Source: Imperialibacter sp963977595 (GTDB lineage: Bacteria > Bacteroidota > Bacteroidia > Cytophagales > Cyclobacteriaceae). Taken from it: a stretch of 64,000 bases of DNA. The position numbers and the translations under genes were made by a program. The notes below the pieces were generated by a model. The model had not been told where the DNA came from. It was given only the letters and a program-made list of their open reading frames with translations, and did no database searches. The stretch spans positions 3,658,001 through 3,722,000 of the forward strand of contig NZ_CP180355.1 of assembly GCF_048007035.1 (NCBI RefSeq), in the 5' to 3' direction. Shown here piece by piece: positions 1 through 9,800 of the stretch. How positions within the stretch are numbered: the stretch's first letter is position 1; each line of letters starts with the position of its first letter.

Positions 1-157
1 AGGCAAGTATGTGTAGTATCAAATAAATAATGCGGGTCTATATTAGTTAAAGATCATCAAAGGGGAAAAGAATAGTTGGTCAAAGGGGCGGGCTATTTTC
101 TTGTTTCGTTGATTTACCACTAGGACGAAATTTCCTTCCCAGTCACCTACCAATTCG

Positions 158-186
158 TAACTTTGCGTCAATATATTTAAGGAGGT
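158..186 (+). promoter_or_regulatory. Promoter -7 element and strong ribosome binding site of the DUF983 gene
   Basis: TAACTTTG at 158-165 fits the Bacteroidota -7 consensus TAnnTTTG; no clear TTTG -33 box stands 19-21 bp upstream. A long Shine-Dalgarno run (GGAGGT, 181-186, preceded by AA) lies 5 nt before the ATG at 192. Such strong Shine-Dalgarno sequences are uncommon in this phylum. Bases 1-157 show no gene. Confidence 0.45.
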
Positions 187-191
187 ATCGC

Positions 192-581
192 ATGAGTGAG
201 AAAGGATCAAAGTTTTACGCCATCACCAAAATGAAATGCCCCCGGTGCCATGAAGGTGACTTGTTTCCCGGGAGCAACCATTTCAGCTTTTCGAAATTCA
301 CCCATATGTACAAGACATGCCCGGTTTGCAACCAGTCGTTTGAGCCGGAGCCTGGTTATTACTATGGGGCCATGTTTGTTAGCTACGGTATCAACTCCGC
401 TATTTTTGTGGCTGTTTGGGTGACCCTCGCTCTGATTGTCGATGAGGTAACGCTCACCATGATGATGGTGGCCATTGTCACGATCGTTGTGGGGCTGCTG
501 CCATTCAACTACCGCTTTTCCAGAAGCATCTGGATCAACATGATGATAAAGTACAAAGGGATTGCAGCAAAAAAAGAATAG
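192..581 (+). CDS. DUF983 family membrane protein
   Basis: A 129-residue protein of the DUF983 type. The N-terminal part carries two CxxC pairs (CPRC near residue 16 and CPVC near 44), which look like a small zinc-binding knuckle, followed by the family-typical stretch EPEPGYYYGAMFVSYG and two hydrophobic segments (about residues 65-82 and 88-105) that should span the inner membrane. The C-terminus is basic. The biochemical role of DUF983 proteins is not established. The gene is convergent with the next gene, with only 4 bp between them. Start chosen on the strong Shine-Dalgarno sequence. Family assignment is by recognition of the motifs; function unknown. Confidence 0.8.
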   Translation: MSEKGSKFYAITKMKCPRCHEGDLFPGSNHFSFSKFTHMYKTCPVCNQSFEPEPGYYYGAMFVSYGINSAIFVAVWVTLALIVDEVTLTMMMVAIVTIVVGLLPFNYRFSRSIWINMMIKYKGIAAKKE

Positions 582-585
582 GCAA

Positions 586-1152
586 TCAGCCTTTCTTGAA
601 AAGATCGAACTTCAAAAGGCCTGAGTTGTCATCTGACTCAGCTTTTTCTTCTCTGCGCTTCTGCCGCTCTTTTTTCCGCTTTCTCTTTTCCCGGGCTTTT
701 TGCCTTTTCTTTTTCGTGTCTTTGGCGATGATATAATGAGCAGAGAGGCCCGTTGAAAAAGTGAACCAATCAGAGTGATTGACTTCATAGGCGGGTTTGA
801 TGTCGGCTGAAATGACAATCGGTAGCCCCGGGAGCTTCATTTCGGCGCCGAGTATGGCGTCGTAGCCATAATAGTTTCCCTGTTCTTTTTGCTCTCCCAA
901 ATGCATGCCGGCTCCGGTGTATATATTGAAGCCTTTACCAATCAAAGGAAAATGTTGTTCAATGAGCAGCGTACTGCTGTACTGGCTGGGGTAAGCTGCG
1001 AAAATGCCTTCGAGTGTTGTTTTAGCAAACAGCTTCTGTTTTGCAGTGACGCCATAGTGTTCGTTGCCAAAGCGGACGCCGAGGGCTGTGGAATATTTCT
1101 GTGCCTGGACTGAAACAGCCAGAAAAAGCAATGGGATGAATATTTTAGACAT
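586..1152 (-). CDS. Exported outer-membrane-type protein of unknown function with basic C-terminal tail
   Basis: 188 residues beginning with a clear signal peptide (about 17 residues, ending VQA-Q). The body alternates polar and hydrophobic residues with Gly and aromatic positions (for example GNYYGYDAILGAEMKLPG), as in small outer-membrane beta-barrels. Residues about 145-170 are extremely basic (runs of Lys/Arg), followed by an acidic patch and a final hydrophobic segment, which is odd for a barrel that normally ends in an aromatic residue. I do not recognise a named family. Convergent with the DUF983 gene and separated by 80 bp from the M28 peptidase downstream on the same strand orientation. 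Confidence 0.65.
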   Translation of the reverse strand: MSKIFIPLLFLAVSVQAQKYSTALGVRFGNEHYGVTAKQKLFAKTTLEGIFAAYPSQYSSTLLIEQHFPLIGKGFNIYTGAGMHLGEQKEQGNYYGYDAILGAEMKLPGLPIVISADIKPAYEVNHSDWFTFSTGLSAHYIIAKDTKKKRQKAREKRKRKKERQKRREEKAESDDNSGLLKFDLFKKG

Positions 1153-1233
1153 GGCTAGCTTAAACTTTTAACTGAACGACTTATTGAATCAGTTATTTTC
1201 TTACTGCCACGGTGTGTGCCATTATCTTGCCAA

Positions 1234-2955
1234 TTAGCGCAGTTGCCCGATTATTTCTTCTGAAAGCTGTTGAATTTCTTTTTGTGAAGTTTCAATCGCT
1301 TCAGTTACTTCGGTGCTGGCACCACCCACTTCCATGTCTTTCACGCTACCAAGTGCCTTCACATACCAGTCGGCCCAGGCGCTGAGGATTTGAGTTTCTT
1401 CTGATGCACTGGCTCCGTTCTTTACGGCTTGCTTGCTCAACTCAGCTTCGGCATTCAGTCTGTTGGTGGCCGCACTCTTTATTTCGCTGTTGATAGCCAG
1501 GGCAGTTTGGTGATCTGCGTTGACCAGGGTGAAAGCAGAGGCAAGAGCAGCGGTGGCGACGTTCCGTTCTGTTTCTTTGGATACCTTGTCTAACCTGTCG
1601 TTGTCGGTATGGTAAAACTGGTCAGTGAAATGCCAAAGCAGCAAACCCGGGATGTTGGCTTCCAGAAAAGGCACGTGATCGCTGCCACCTTCAAAGGGAT
1701 TGTAGCTCACCTGCCAGTCGGCTGCTTTGCCCTGCTCCATAAAACGATTGAGCATGAAGTCGTTGAAGTAGTGAGGTTTCATATCGGCCAGGGTCACGTC
1801 GCCAGCTCCCCATTCGGTGTGCTTGTCGTTGCCTCTTGTCCAGATGGCGCTGGGGTCGGGCATTTTTTCGATCAGGAAGGAGCCGCCTGTCACCGCTGTG
1901 TTTTCTCCCACCATGTCGAGGCTGATGCCCCATTTGATGTTGGCCGCCCTCGCTGCATCCTCCTCAATATAGCGACGGGTGGATACTATTTCGTCGCCCC
2001 ACAGAAACGTGATGGTTCTTTTCGGATCGAATTTGTTCTCCTTCACCAGTTTTGCCGTTACAGCAGCCATTTCCACCTGGGTGCCTGTGCCTGAGGCGTT
2101 GTCGTTGGCACCGGGCTCCTGCACATGGGCGCTGAATACCAGTCTTTCATCGGGCACTTGCGAGCCTCTCACATTGGCCACCACTGTAAGCTCTTCGGAA
2201 GGATAAATCTTTGTTTCAATCTTCACGTTCAGCTCCACCTTTCCCTTAGCCATAGCATTCTTCAGCTTCTCTCTTGCCTCCCACGACAAAGCCACGCACC
2301 AGGCATCTTTGCCTTCCTGATAAGGAATGCTTCTGAACTGGATGGACGTGACGTTTTTCTCGGGCTGTAGGTAATCCGGATTGTTGTACGTAAGCAAAGC
2401 CAGGGCTCCTCCTTTTTGCACGGCCTGCTCAAACGCCTGCCGGGGATTGGCATCTGCCAGGGCAATTTTTCCTTTTAAGCTTCCGGCTGCTATTCCCTCA
2501 ATATCTTCAACAAAAACGACCTCGCCGCCGATGCCAGCTTCTGGGGTGCTGGTGGAGTAGATGGGCAGCATGTTTCTGTTGGTGGCGAAGCTAAGTAATG
2601 GGCTGGCGTCGCCTTTGATTGACAATTCCCCGTCCACTGGTTCCCAGGTGGGTTTGGATAATGCCCTTTTCTCGATACGGTAAACAAGCCTGTTGTCCTT
2701 TGTGGCGTTTTCCTCCAGCACATAGCCTGCTCTCTGCAATTCAGACACAATTCTGTAGATACTGGAGTCGAAGCCTGCATTGCCAGCCAGTCGCCAGAAT
2801 TGTTCGACGTAGGCAGTAGTTTCGTACGCCAGGTCGCCCGTTACTTCCGGTCTTACCATGTCAAAATAGGCTGCTGAAGGATTTGGCGGCTCGGCGGTTG
2901 GTTGAGCGCAACTGAGTAAAATGAAAGTGAGCGGGAGCAGGGCAATGTTTTTCAT
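1234..2955 (-). CDS. M28 family metallopeptidase, lipoprotein
   Basis: A 573-residue zinc aminopeptidase-like protein. I start it at the ATG at 2955 rather than 36 bp upstream, because this gives a lipoprotein signal (MKNIALLPLTFILLSC, Cys16). A protease-associated-like insert (about residues 120-220) precedes the catalytic domain, as in secreted M28 peptidases. Catalytic-domain motifs visible are FSAHVQEPGANDNASG (metal-binding His and Asp), WGDE, SLDMVGEN and a C-terminal HTDND with the last His ligand. The usual HxD catalytic pair reads HVQ, so one expected acidic residue is missing or displaced. Predicted to act outside the cytoplasm on peptides. Stands alone, with a divergent toxin-antitoxin pair upstream. 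Confidence 0.85.
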   Translation of the reverse strand: MKNIALLPLTFILLSCAQPTAEPPNPSAAYFDMVRPEVTGDLAYETTAYVEQFWRLAGNAGFDSSIYRIVSELQRAGYVLEENATKDNRLVYRIEKRALSKPTWEPVDGELSIKGDASPLLSFATNRNMLPIYSTSTPEAGIGGEVVFVEDIEGIAAGSLKGKIALADANPRQAFEQAVQKGGALALLTYNNPDYLQPEKNVTSIQFRSIPYQEGKDAWCVALSWEAREKLKNAMAKGKVELNVKIETKIYPSEELTVVANVRGSQVPDERLVFSAHVQEPGANDNASGTGTQVEMAAVTAKLVKENKFDPKRTITFLWGDEIVSTRRYIEEDAARAANIKWGISLDMVGENTAVTGGSFLIEKMPDPSAIWTRGNDKHTEWGAGDVTLADMKPHYFNDFMLNRFMEQGKAADWQVSYNPFEGGSDHVPFLEANIPGLLLWHFTDQFYHTDNDRLDKVSKETERNVATAALASAFTLVNADHQTALAINSEIKSAATNRLNAEAELSKQAVKNGASASEETQILSAWADWYVKALGSVKDMEVGGASTEVTEAIETSQKEIQQLSEEIIGQLR

Positions 2956-3050
2956 AATCAAAGGTAAAAAATGGGAGTAGATATTAAACAAATGTTAGTT
3001 GCCATTCCAGGCTCCGTCGAAATTTCAATCAATTTCATTAAATTTGGTTT

Positions 3051-3281
3051 ATGGAAATGAAAGTAAAAATACCCTTTCAGCAGCTTCTCAGAGCAGTGCG
3101 GGCATTGACCCCGGCAGAAAAATCCAAGTTGAGGGATGAGCTCAAGGAGGATATGGTGGAAAAAGATGACAAGTCATCATTTGTCGAGATGTTAATTGAT
3201 GGGCCTGTCTTTTCAAAAGAAGAAATCAAAGTGATTGAATCCAACAGAAAAAGCATTGCAGCATGGCGGACAAAAGGCTAA
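3051..3281 (+). CDS. Putative antitoxin of a PIN-toxin pair
   Basis: A 76-residue protein whose stop overlaps the start of the PIN-domain gene by 19 bp, the usual antitoxin-toxin arrangement. It begins MEMKVKIPFQQLLRAVRALTP and is rich in charged helix-forming residues; the phrase LLRAVRALTPAEKSKLRDEL resembles small Bacteroidota proteins found next to VapC. No obvious ribbon-helix-helix or AbrB motif can be seen, so the DNA-binding class is uncertain. TAAATTTG at 3039-3046 fits a -7 element and would make the mRNA nearly leaderless. Start could be the second ATG at 3057. Role as antitoxin is inferred from context. Confidence 0.65.
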   Translation: MEMKVKIPFQQLLRAVRALTPAEKSKLRDELKEDMVEKDDKSSFVEMLIDGPVFSKEEIKVIESNRKSIAAWRTKG

Positions 3282-3655
3282 TGCTGGATTCTACAATCCT
3301 GATAGACTATTTTCGCAAGACGAACAAGAGCAATTCTCGTCTTGTCAATCATTTCAAATTATACGATCGGCTTTACATCTCCAGTGTAACCGAGTTTGAA
3401 GTAATTAATGGCGCTTCACCGGATCATACAGCATTCTGGGATCGCATGCTAGAGCGAATCACGATCCTTGAATTTGACAGTAAAGCGGCCCGAATGGCGG
3501 CCGAAATCGTAAAACAACTGAAGCACCTGCGCAAAAGCATTGACAAGCCCGACCTGTTTATTGCAGCCACTGCAATTGTTCATCAACTCACTTTGGATAC
3601 GTCAAACAAGAAGCATTTTGTTCACATCCCGAATCTTGACTTACTTTCAGATTGA
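3263..3655 (+). CDS. vapC: PIN domain ribonuclease, VapC-type toxin
   Basis: 130 residues with the PIN fold signature: LMLDSTILIDYFR at the N-terminus (Asp9), an acidic residue in SVTEFEV (Glu44), PDLFIAATA (Asp97) and LDTSNKKHF (Asp112), giving the four acidic positions that bind Mg in VapC-type RNases. Full length for the family (120-140). These enzymes cut tRNA or rRNA when not bound by the antitoxin. Translation is coupled to the upstream small gene by a 19-bp overlap. The actual target is not predictable from the sequence. Confidence 0.85.
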   Translation: MADKRLMLDSTILIDYFRKTNKSNSRLVNHFKLYDRLYISSVTEFEVINGASPDHTAFWDRMLERITILEFDSKAARMAAEIVKQLKHLRKSIDKPDLFIAATAIVHQLTLDTSNKKHFVHIPNLDLLSD

Positions 3656-3727
3656 TTTTGGGCGTGTGGAATCGGACTTTAAAAACCGAAACACCACACC
3701 CGTATCAAAGCAAAGAGATTTGAAGAA

Positions 3728-5125
3728 TTAGTCGCTTAGAAGTAATTCCTTCCACCACCAACCCGAGTCTTTCACTGTGCGTTGTTGCGTTTCGTAGTCG
3801 ACATGCACAAGCCCGAAGCGAGGCTCGTAGCCTTCACTCCATTCGAAATTGTCGGTGAGGGTCCACACAAAATAGCCGTCTACGTCAACGCCTTCTTTTT
3901 TGGCACGGAGCACTTGCAGCAGGTATTCTTCGAAGAATTTGATGCGGCGGTGGTCGTTCACTGCCCCATTGTTGACCTGGTCTGGCAGGCAAACACCATT
4001 TTCCGTCACCACTAGTTTTTTGATACCCTCGTAGCTGCCAAAGCGCTTGAGCATGTGGTAAATGCCTTCCGGGAAAATTTCGAAATTCATCGAGTTCATT
4101 TCTACATTCCGCTTTGCCGCTGGCACTTCTTTGGCAAAAAGGCCAAGCGAAAACAGAGAGTATTTGGAAACGATACGGAAGTAATTCTGAATGCCGATAA
4201 AGTCGAATTCGAACGAGAGCTTTTCCTCATCATCGGCCTTCATGAATTTTTCTATCCGTTTGAGGATAGGAACAGCCTTTGTTGGGTAACCAAGTCCCAA
4301 CCCTGGCTCCACATACAGTCTGTTGAAAACGGCGTCCATCCGGTTGGCGGCTTCTACGTTCCACGGCAGTTTGTCGACCGGGTCAACATGGGAGCAGGAA
4401 TAAGTAGTGCCTATGTTGGCATGAGGTACATTGTAGCGAACAATTCGCCCGCCCTCGGCCTGGCACATCGTTGTGTGATGCGCTGCGCTTAGGAACGAGT
4501 CCAGCCCTTTTACGCCAGGGGCATGATAGCCAGCCATGTAACCCAGCCCGGTGAAAGCCATGGGCTCGTTGAGTACCATCCAGTTTTGTGCTTTGTCGCC
4601 ATATTGCCTGGTCACCAGGTCTGCATACTCGGTGAACCACCCAATAATATCCCGGTTGGTCCAACCGCCATGGTCTTGCAGTGCCTGCGGTAAGTCCCAG
4701 TGATAGAGCGTGATCCACGGAGTGATGCCATTTTCCAGGCAGTAGTCAATCACCCGGTGGTAGAAGTCGACACCTTTGCTGTTGACGTGGCCAGTGCCGT
4801 TGGGAAGCAACCTTGGCCAGGCAATTGAAAACCTGAAGGAGTCGAACCCCATCAGCTTCACCAGGTCAATGTCTTGTTCGTAGCGATGGTAGAAGTCGGT
4901 GGCTACGTTGGCATGGTCACCGGTTTTGATTTTGCCTTTGGTGTGGGTAAACCGATCCCAAACCGACTCGCCTTTGCCATCTTTGTTCCAGGCACCCTCA
5001 GTTTGAAAAGCGGCGGTGGCTACTCCCCATGTGAAGTCATTGCCAAAATCGGCCCGGCTGAAGGGTCGGACGTCTTCCAAAAGCTCATGACTGCCGCTTG
5101 TTTTTGTTGTGCCCTTGTTTAGCAT
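3728..5125 (-). CDS. bglB: Glycoside hydrolase family 1 beta-glucosidase
   Basis: 465 residues, typical for GH1. The N-terminal FTWGVATAAFQTEGAWNKDG matches the family signature. Acid/base Glu187 lies in NWMVLNEP, the nucleophile Glu375 in LVVTENG, and the substrate-binding C-terminal WTLTDNFEW is intact. No signal peptide is visible, so the enzyme should hydrolyse beta-glucosides or related disaccharides in the cytoplasm. Downstream (on the minus strand) is nothing but the PIN toxin gene in convergent orientation; upstream 18 bp away is a membrane protein gene in the same direction, so the two may be cotranscribed. GH1 also contains beta-galactosidases and beta-fucosidases; exact sugar uncertain. 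Confidence 0.92.
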   Translation of the reverse strand: MLNKGTTKTSGSHELLEDVRPFSRADFGNDFTWGVATAAFQTEGAWNKDGKGESVWDRFTHTKGKIKTGDHANVATDFYHRYEQDIDLVKLMGFDSFRFSIAWPRLLPNGTGHVNSKGVDFYHRVIDYCLENGITPWITLYHWDLPQALQDHGGWTNRDIIGWFTEYADLVTRQYGDKAQNWMVLNEPMAFTGLGYMAGYHAPGVKGLDSFLSAAHHTTMCQAEGGRIVRYNVPHANIGTTYSCSHVDPVDKLPWNVEAANRMDAVFNRLYVEPGLGLGYPTKAVPILKRIEKFMKADDEEKLSFEFDFIGIQNYFRIVSKYSLFSLGLFAKEVPAAKRNVEMNSMNFEIFPEGIYHMLKRFGSYEGIKKLVVTENGVCLPDQVNNGAVNDHRRIKFFEEYLLQVLRAKKEGVDVDGYFVWTLTDNFEWSEGYEPRFGLVHVDYETQQRTVKDSGWWWKELLLSD

Positions 5126-5143
5126 TCTTGTGGATCGACTTGG

Positions 5144-5836
5144 CTATGCCTGATATTGTTCGGTTTTTCTGTAGCAAACGGCAAAGATAAGGAGGATTAT
5201 GAAGCCCAAAAATATGGAAGTGGTAAACCTGTTGATCCAGCTCGAATAATCAACTATAGAAAGTGCCAGAAGGATGCCCGGGAGGGAAAGAATGAGTGAG
5301 AGCACTTTTGAAAGGGAACCTTTTTGGATAAGAAGTGTACCGAGCCAGCCAAACACAGCAGCCAGCAGCCCCCACTTTGCCCAGGTGAATAATGGGAGAA
5401 AATTAATGTAGGGGCTAAAGCTCATTCCGCCTTCCATGTACCTGGAGGTAATGCGAAGCATCATGATGTTTTCTAACAGGTCGCTGGTGAATATGACAAG
5501 CCCTGCCCAGGCCATGTTTTTTACAACAGGCTGGTTAGAGATAGCGCCGAGTTTATAAATAAAAAGCGACAAGAAAGAACTGTAAACGGCCATGAAAATG
5601 AAGTCGAAATAATTTACTCTGTCCAGCCCAAAAATTTCTTCTTTGTCCAATACTTCCAGTGTGTTGACGACATCCGATGACGAATGCACAAACTCGAGGG
5701 CTATAATCAGGCTATTGTAGGGCTGTAAAGCCTTTTCGTTGGGCAGCGAAACACTCCTCATGAGTCCGAGGCAAACGACCAACGGTAAAATAAAAAGCCC
5801 AAGACTGCGAAGAGGATAGTTGGGATTATTGATCAT
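5144..5836 (-). CDS. Multi-spanning membrane protein of unknown function
   Basis: 230 residues with about six hydrophobic segments (near 10-28, 78-98, 108-126, 146-168, 175-195 and 203-222) and short charged loops. I do not recognise a family motif. It lies 18 bp upstream of the GH1 gene on the same strand, so the two are probably cotranscribed; whether it has anything to do with sugar use is unknown. The start ATG at 5836 gives a short polar N-terminus before the first membrane helix. Confidence 0.6.
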   Translation of the reverse strand: MINNPNYPLRSLGLFILPLVVCLGLMRSVSLPNEKALQPYNSLIIALEFVHSSSDVVNTLEVLDKEEIFGLDRVNYFDFIFMAVYSSFLSLFIYKLGAISNQPVVKNMAWAGLVIFTSDLLENIMMLRITSRYMEGGMSFSPYINFLPLFTWAKWGLLAAVFGWLGTLLIQKGSLSKVLSLILSLPGILLALSIVDYSSWINRFTTSIFLGFIILLIFAVCYRKTEQYQA

Positions 5837-5932
5837 TGAATTAATTTAGCGCACTTAAGCTTTGAGGAACTCAATGCTGATCTACAATATAAGCCATCTG
5901 TGGTTTAGTAGATGTAATTCAAACTAAACATT

Positions 5933-5940
5933 TAGATTTG
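5933..5940 (+). promoter_or_regulatory. Putative -7 promoter element of the 5995 lipoprotein gene
   Basis: TAGATTTG matches TAnnTTTG and is placed 55 bp before the ATG. No TTTG is found at the -33 position, so this is a partial match. Confidence 0.35.
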
Positions 5941-5994
5941 TTCAAATAATCCGATAAATTCAAGCCTTCTAGATAAGACCAAAAACTAATAACT

Positions 5995-6804
5995 ATGAAA
6001 AACCTGAAATCACTTCTTTTGCTTGCAGTAATTCCGTTCGTTGTTTCCTGTAGCTCAGGCGACAAAAAGGCTGCATCTGCTGAAGAAGCCACTAAGGAAA
6101 CCGCCGTTGACAAAGTTGAAAAAGAATTTAACTACCCTATTCCTACCTCTTTCGAAGTAACTAAAATGCTTCAGGATGCGCAGGCAGGATTTGTGTTGGG
6201 AATAACCAATGATGCTGAAAATGCTGATCAGTATGTTACTGCATATAGCAAGGCAGTGAATCTGGGCGTTTATGGTGCCGATTTGAGCTACGCCAGTACT
6301 TACAACCGTCAGCAAGAGACAATGGACTTTCTTAATGCTTCCAGAAAACTGATCCAAAGCCTCAATATCTCCTCTGGCTTTAGCATGGAAATGGCTCGCC
6401 GGGTGGAGAACAATCTTCAAAACAAGGACTCACTGATCAACATTATCACTGAGGCTTTCTACGACACCTACACTTTCCTTAACCGCAGCTCACAGGAAAG
6501 AACGTCGCTGCTAGTGCTTGCTGGTAGTGTGGTGGAAGGATTGTATATCTCATCAAACCTGGTTATCAGCAGTGGCTATGACCAAAAGCTGTTGGACGTT
6601 ATCGCTGGGCAAAAGTCGCAAGTGTCGAAGCTGGTTGATTTACTTGGCGAATTTTCTGACGACGAGAATGTGCAAAAGGTGCTTCCAGCTCTTCAGGGAA
6701 TCAAAGAAGCGTATAGCAAAGTCGGCGATAAGCTCACAGCTGAGCAATTTGATGACTTGCAGGTAGCCATCGAATCAATCCGTACGCAGATAGTTACACC
6801 ATAA
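5995..6804 (+). CDS. Conserved lipoprotein of unknown function
   Basis: 269 residues beginning with a lipoprotein signal (LAVIPFVVSCSS, Cys19) followed by a low-complexity Lys/Ala/Glu linker. The rest is predicted mainly alpha-helical, with repeated short helices and no transmembrane segment. I do not recognise an enzymatic motif. It is exported and likely anchored in a membrane. The ABC transporter gene begins 35 bp downstream on the same strand, so the two may share a transcript. Confidence 0.7.
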   Translation: MKNLKSLLLLAVIPFVVSCSSGDKKAASAEEATKETAVDKVEKEFNYPIPTSFEVTKMLQDAQAGFVLGITNDAENADQYVTAYSKAVNLGVYGADLSYASTYNRQQETMDFLNASRKLIQSLNISSGFSMEMARRVENNLQNKDSLINIITEAFYDTYTFLNRSSQERTSLLVLAGSVVEGLYISSNLVISSGYDQKLLDVIAGQKSQVSKLVDLLGEFSDDENVQKVLPALQGIKEAYSKVGDKLTAEQFDDLQVAIESIRTQIVTP

Positions 6805-6838
6805 TTTAATTGCTTGAGTTAGTTCCTATTCCCCGGCT

Positions 6839-9800
6839 ATGACCGAGTCGATTGTAAATGCTTTAATGCATCTGTTCGCCATCATTGAGAGTGTCAAAGA
6901 GGACGATCAGTTTGACTCGGTTCAATTAGTGATTAAGCCTTATCTTAACAGGAGCCTGAACAACGAGGAGCTAACTCAAGCATATCTTGACCTCTACAAT
7001 AATTACCTCTCTTTTCACAGAAGCCAACCCCGAACAGGCGACGAGGAAGCACTTCTGGCCACTGACGTAGAGAGTATTTTGCAGGTTACCAAAATCTGCA
7101 ATCAGCTCAATCAGGAGCTTCTTCAGCATGAACGTATCATTGTATTTCTCCAGCTTCTGGAGCTCATTTTTGCCGACGGAAAAGTAACCGACCGGGAAGA
7201 GCAGTTTGTTATGCTGGTGGGTATGAACTTCAGCATACCCAGCAAAGAAGTAAATGACATCAAGGCTTTTGTGCTTAACAAAGATGGCAAGGGCATGGAC
7301 ACCCAGCGGGGGCTGGTGATTGACAACCGTGCCACAGAGTGGTCGGACGACATAGCCTGGATGATGAAAAAGAAGAAAGTGGCCGGGGCCACTGAGTTTC
7401 ATCACATGCGGGTGGAAAACATGTTTGGGAAGATACTTGTGCTTCATATTGCAAGCATCAACACCTTCTTTTTCCGGTACGACGGCCCCCTCAATCTCTA
7501 TGTAGAAAGCAACAAAATTGTCAAAAGTAAATCGTATCAGCTCAAGCCCGGGTCTATAATCAAAGGCAAGACGATCAAGCCGATTTACGAAACTGAAATC
7601 ACCAAAAAGTTTCTCGAAGACCACAAGCGGGGACACATTGTCCTGACCGGGAGGAACCTCACCTTCCAATTCAAAAACAGCGACAATGGCATTCATCCCT
7701 TCAACTTTTCGGAGGAGTCGGGCACCCTGGTGGGCGTAATGGGTGGCAGTGGCGTGGGGAAGTCGACACTGCTGAACCTGCTGAATGGCAAAATTGAGCC
7801 GACTGAGGGGAGAGTGACTCTGAACGGCTTTAGCATGGAAAATGCCGCCCGTTATGGAATGATAGGCTTTGTGCCACAGGACGACCTGCTGTTTGAGGAG
7901 CTGACTGTGTACCAAAACCTTTTCTTCAATGCGCAAATGTGCTTCAGCGAGTTTAGCAAAGAGCAACTTGAGGAAACCGTTGACAAAGTGCTTCACGAGC
8001 TCGACTTGTATGAGATCAGAGACCTTCGGGTCGGCGATCCGCTTAACAAGTCTATTTCAGGTGGACAACGAAAGAGACTAAACATTGCTCTTGAGCTGCT
8101 GCGTGAGCCAGCGCTATTGTATGTGGATGAGCCAACCTCCGGGCTTTCCTCCATGGACTCTGAGAAGGTGATGTGGCTGCTTAAAGACCTGACCCGCAAA
8201 GGCAAGCTTGTTATTGTGATCATTCACCAGCCTTCGTCGGATATTTACAAGCTTTTTGATAAGCTGTGGATGCTGGACAGGGGTGGTTTCCCCATCTACA
8301 ATGGCAACCCCATTGATGCGGTTGTTTATTTCAAAAGCGAGAGTACGCAGGTAAACGCCACCGAAAGCGAGTGCCCGCATTGTGGTAATGTGATTCCCGA
8401 GCAGATTCTTCAGATCGTTGAAACTAAAACTATTGATGACGACGGTCGCCCTACATCGGAAAGGAAAATCAAACCCAGCGATTGGTTTCATAAGTACAAA
8501 GAGAAGATTGAGCCGTTTGTTCCTCAGCTGCGTCATGACACGTCCATCCCCAAGTCCAATTTCAGGCTGCCCAGCTCGCTCAAGCAGTTTTTGATTTACA
8601 GCAAGCGGAACGTGCTGTCGAAGGTGGCTAATAAGCAGTATATCCTTATCAACCTCCTGGAGGCCCCTGTGCTGGCGTTTATCCTCGGATATTTTTCAAA
8701 GTATTCAAGCGGACTTGAGTATAACCTGGCAGAGAACAAGAACCTGCCGGTGTATCTCTTTATGGCGGTGGTGGTTTCCTTGTTTATTGGGATGTCGGTG
8801 AGTGCAGAGGAGATTTTCAAAGACCGAAAGATTATTGAGAGGGAGTCGTTTCTCAACCTTAGCCGGTTCAGTTATATCAATTCCAAGGTGAGTTTTCTAT
8901 TCACACTGTCGGCTTTTCAAATGCTGACATTTGTGGTCATAGGCAATTTTATCCTGGAAATCCATGGCCTTTCTCTCTACTACTGGCTGCTGCTTTTCTC
9001 AACGGCTTGCTTTGCCAATCTGGTGGGGCTTACCATATCGTCCGCTTTCAACTCGGTGATCACCATTTACATTTTGATTCCTTTCATACTGGTGCCGCAG
9101 TTGCTGCTTGGGGGGGCCATGATCAAGTTCGATGACCTTCACAAGTCGCTTACCAACAGGGTTTATGTTCCACTTATTGGAGATGTGATGGCATCACGGT
9201 GGGCTTATGAGGCCATTGCAGTGGCACAGTTCAAGGAGAATGCTTATGAGAAGCATTTCTTTGAAGCGGAGAAAAAGATCAGTGCTGCTTCATTCAATAT
9301 CTCATTTAAAATTCCAGAACTGGAGGTCATCACCAACTCTCTGATGCAGGACGAGGACAAAGAATCGGAGAGCTTTGAGGCAAGGCTCGATATCCTTCGA
9401 AACGAACTGGACCGGCTGGGGAAAAAGGCAGAGATGCAGCCTTTTACATTTGCTAATAACCTGACGCCGAGGAGTTTTACGCAAAATATTGGGAAAAACG
9501 TATTGAGTTATCTCGAATCGCTGACGAGGGCATTCACCGTTAAAATGGAAGATGCCGCCAATGAACAGGAGGGTATTTACAATGGATTATCCCGCAAGAT
9601 CGGAAAGGATGAGATTTTGGTTCTCAAAAAATCATCCTTCAACGAGGCGCTGTCCGACATTTTATTGAACAGGAATGAAATTAAGGTACTCTATTATGGA
9701 GCCGACCAGCTGATTCAAAAGAAGGATCCGGTATTAATGGAGCCTGAGTCCAACCTGGGAAGAGCACATTTTTACGCTCCGGTGAAAATCTTTTTTGGCT

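Noticed and set aside
6971..7996. Long antisense frame (341 codons) inside the ABC transporter gene
   Set aside because: The opposite frame carries Walker and signature motifs; the antisense translation is a shadow.
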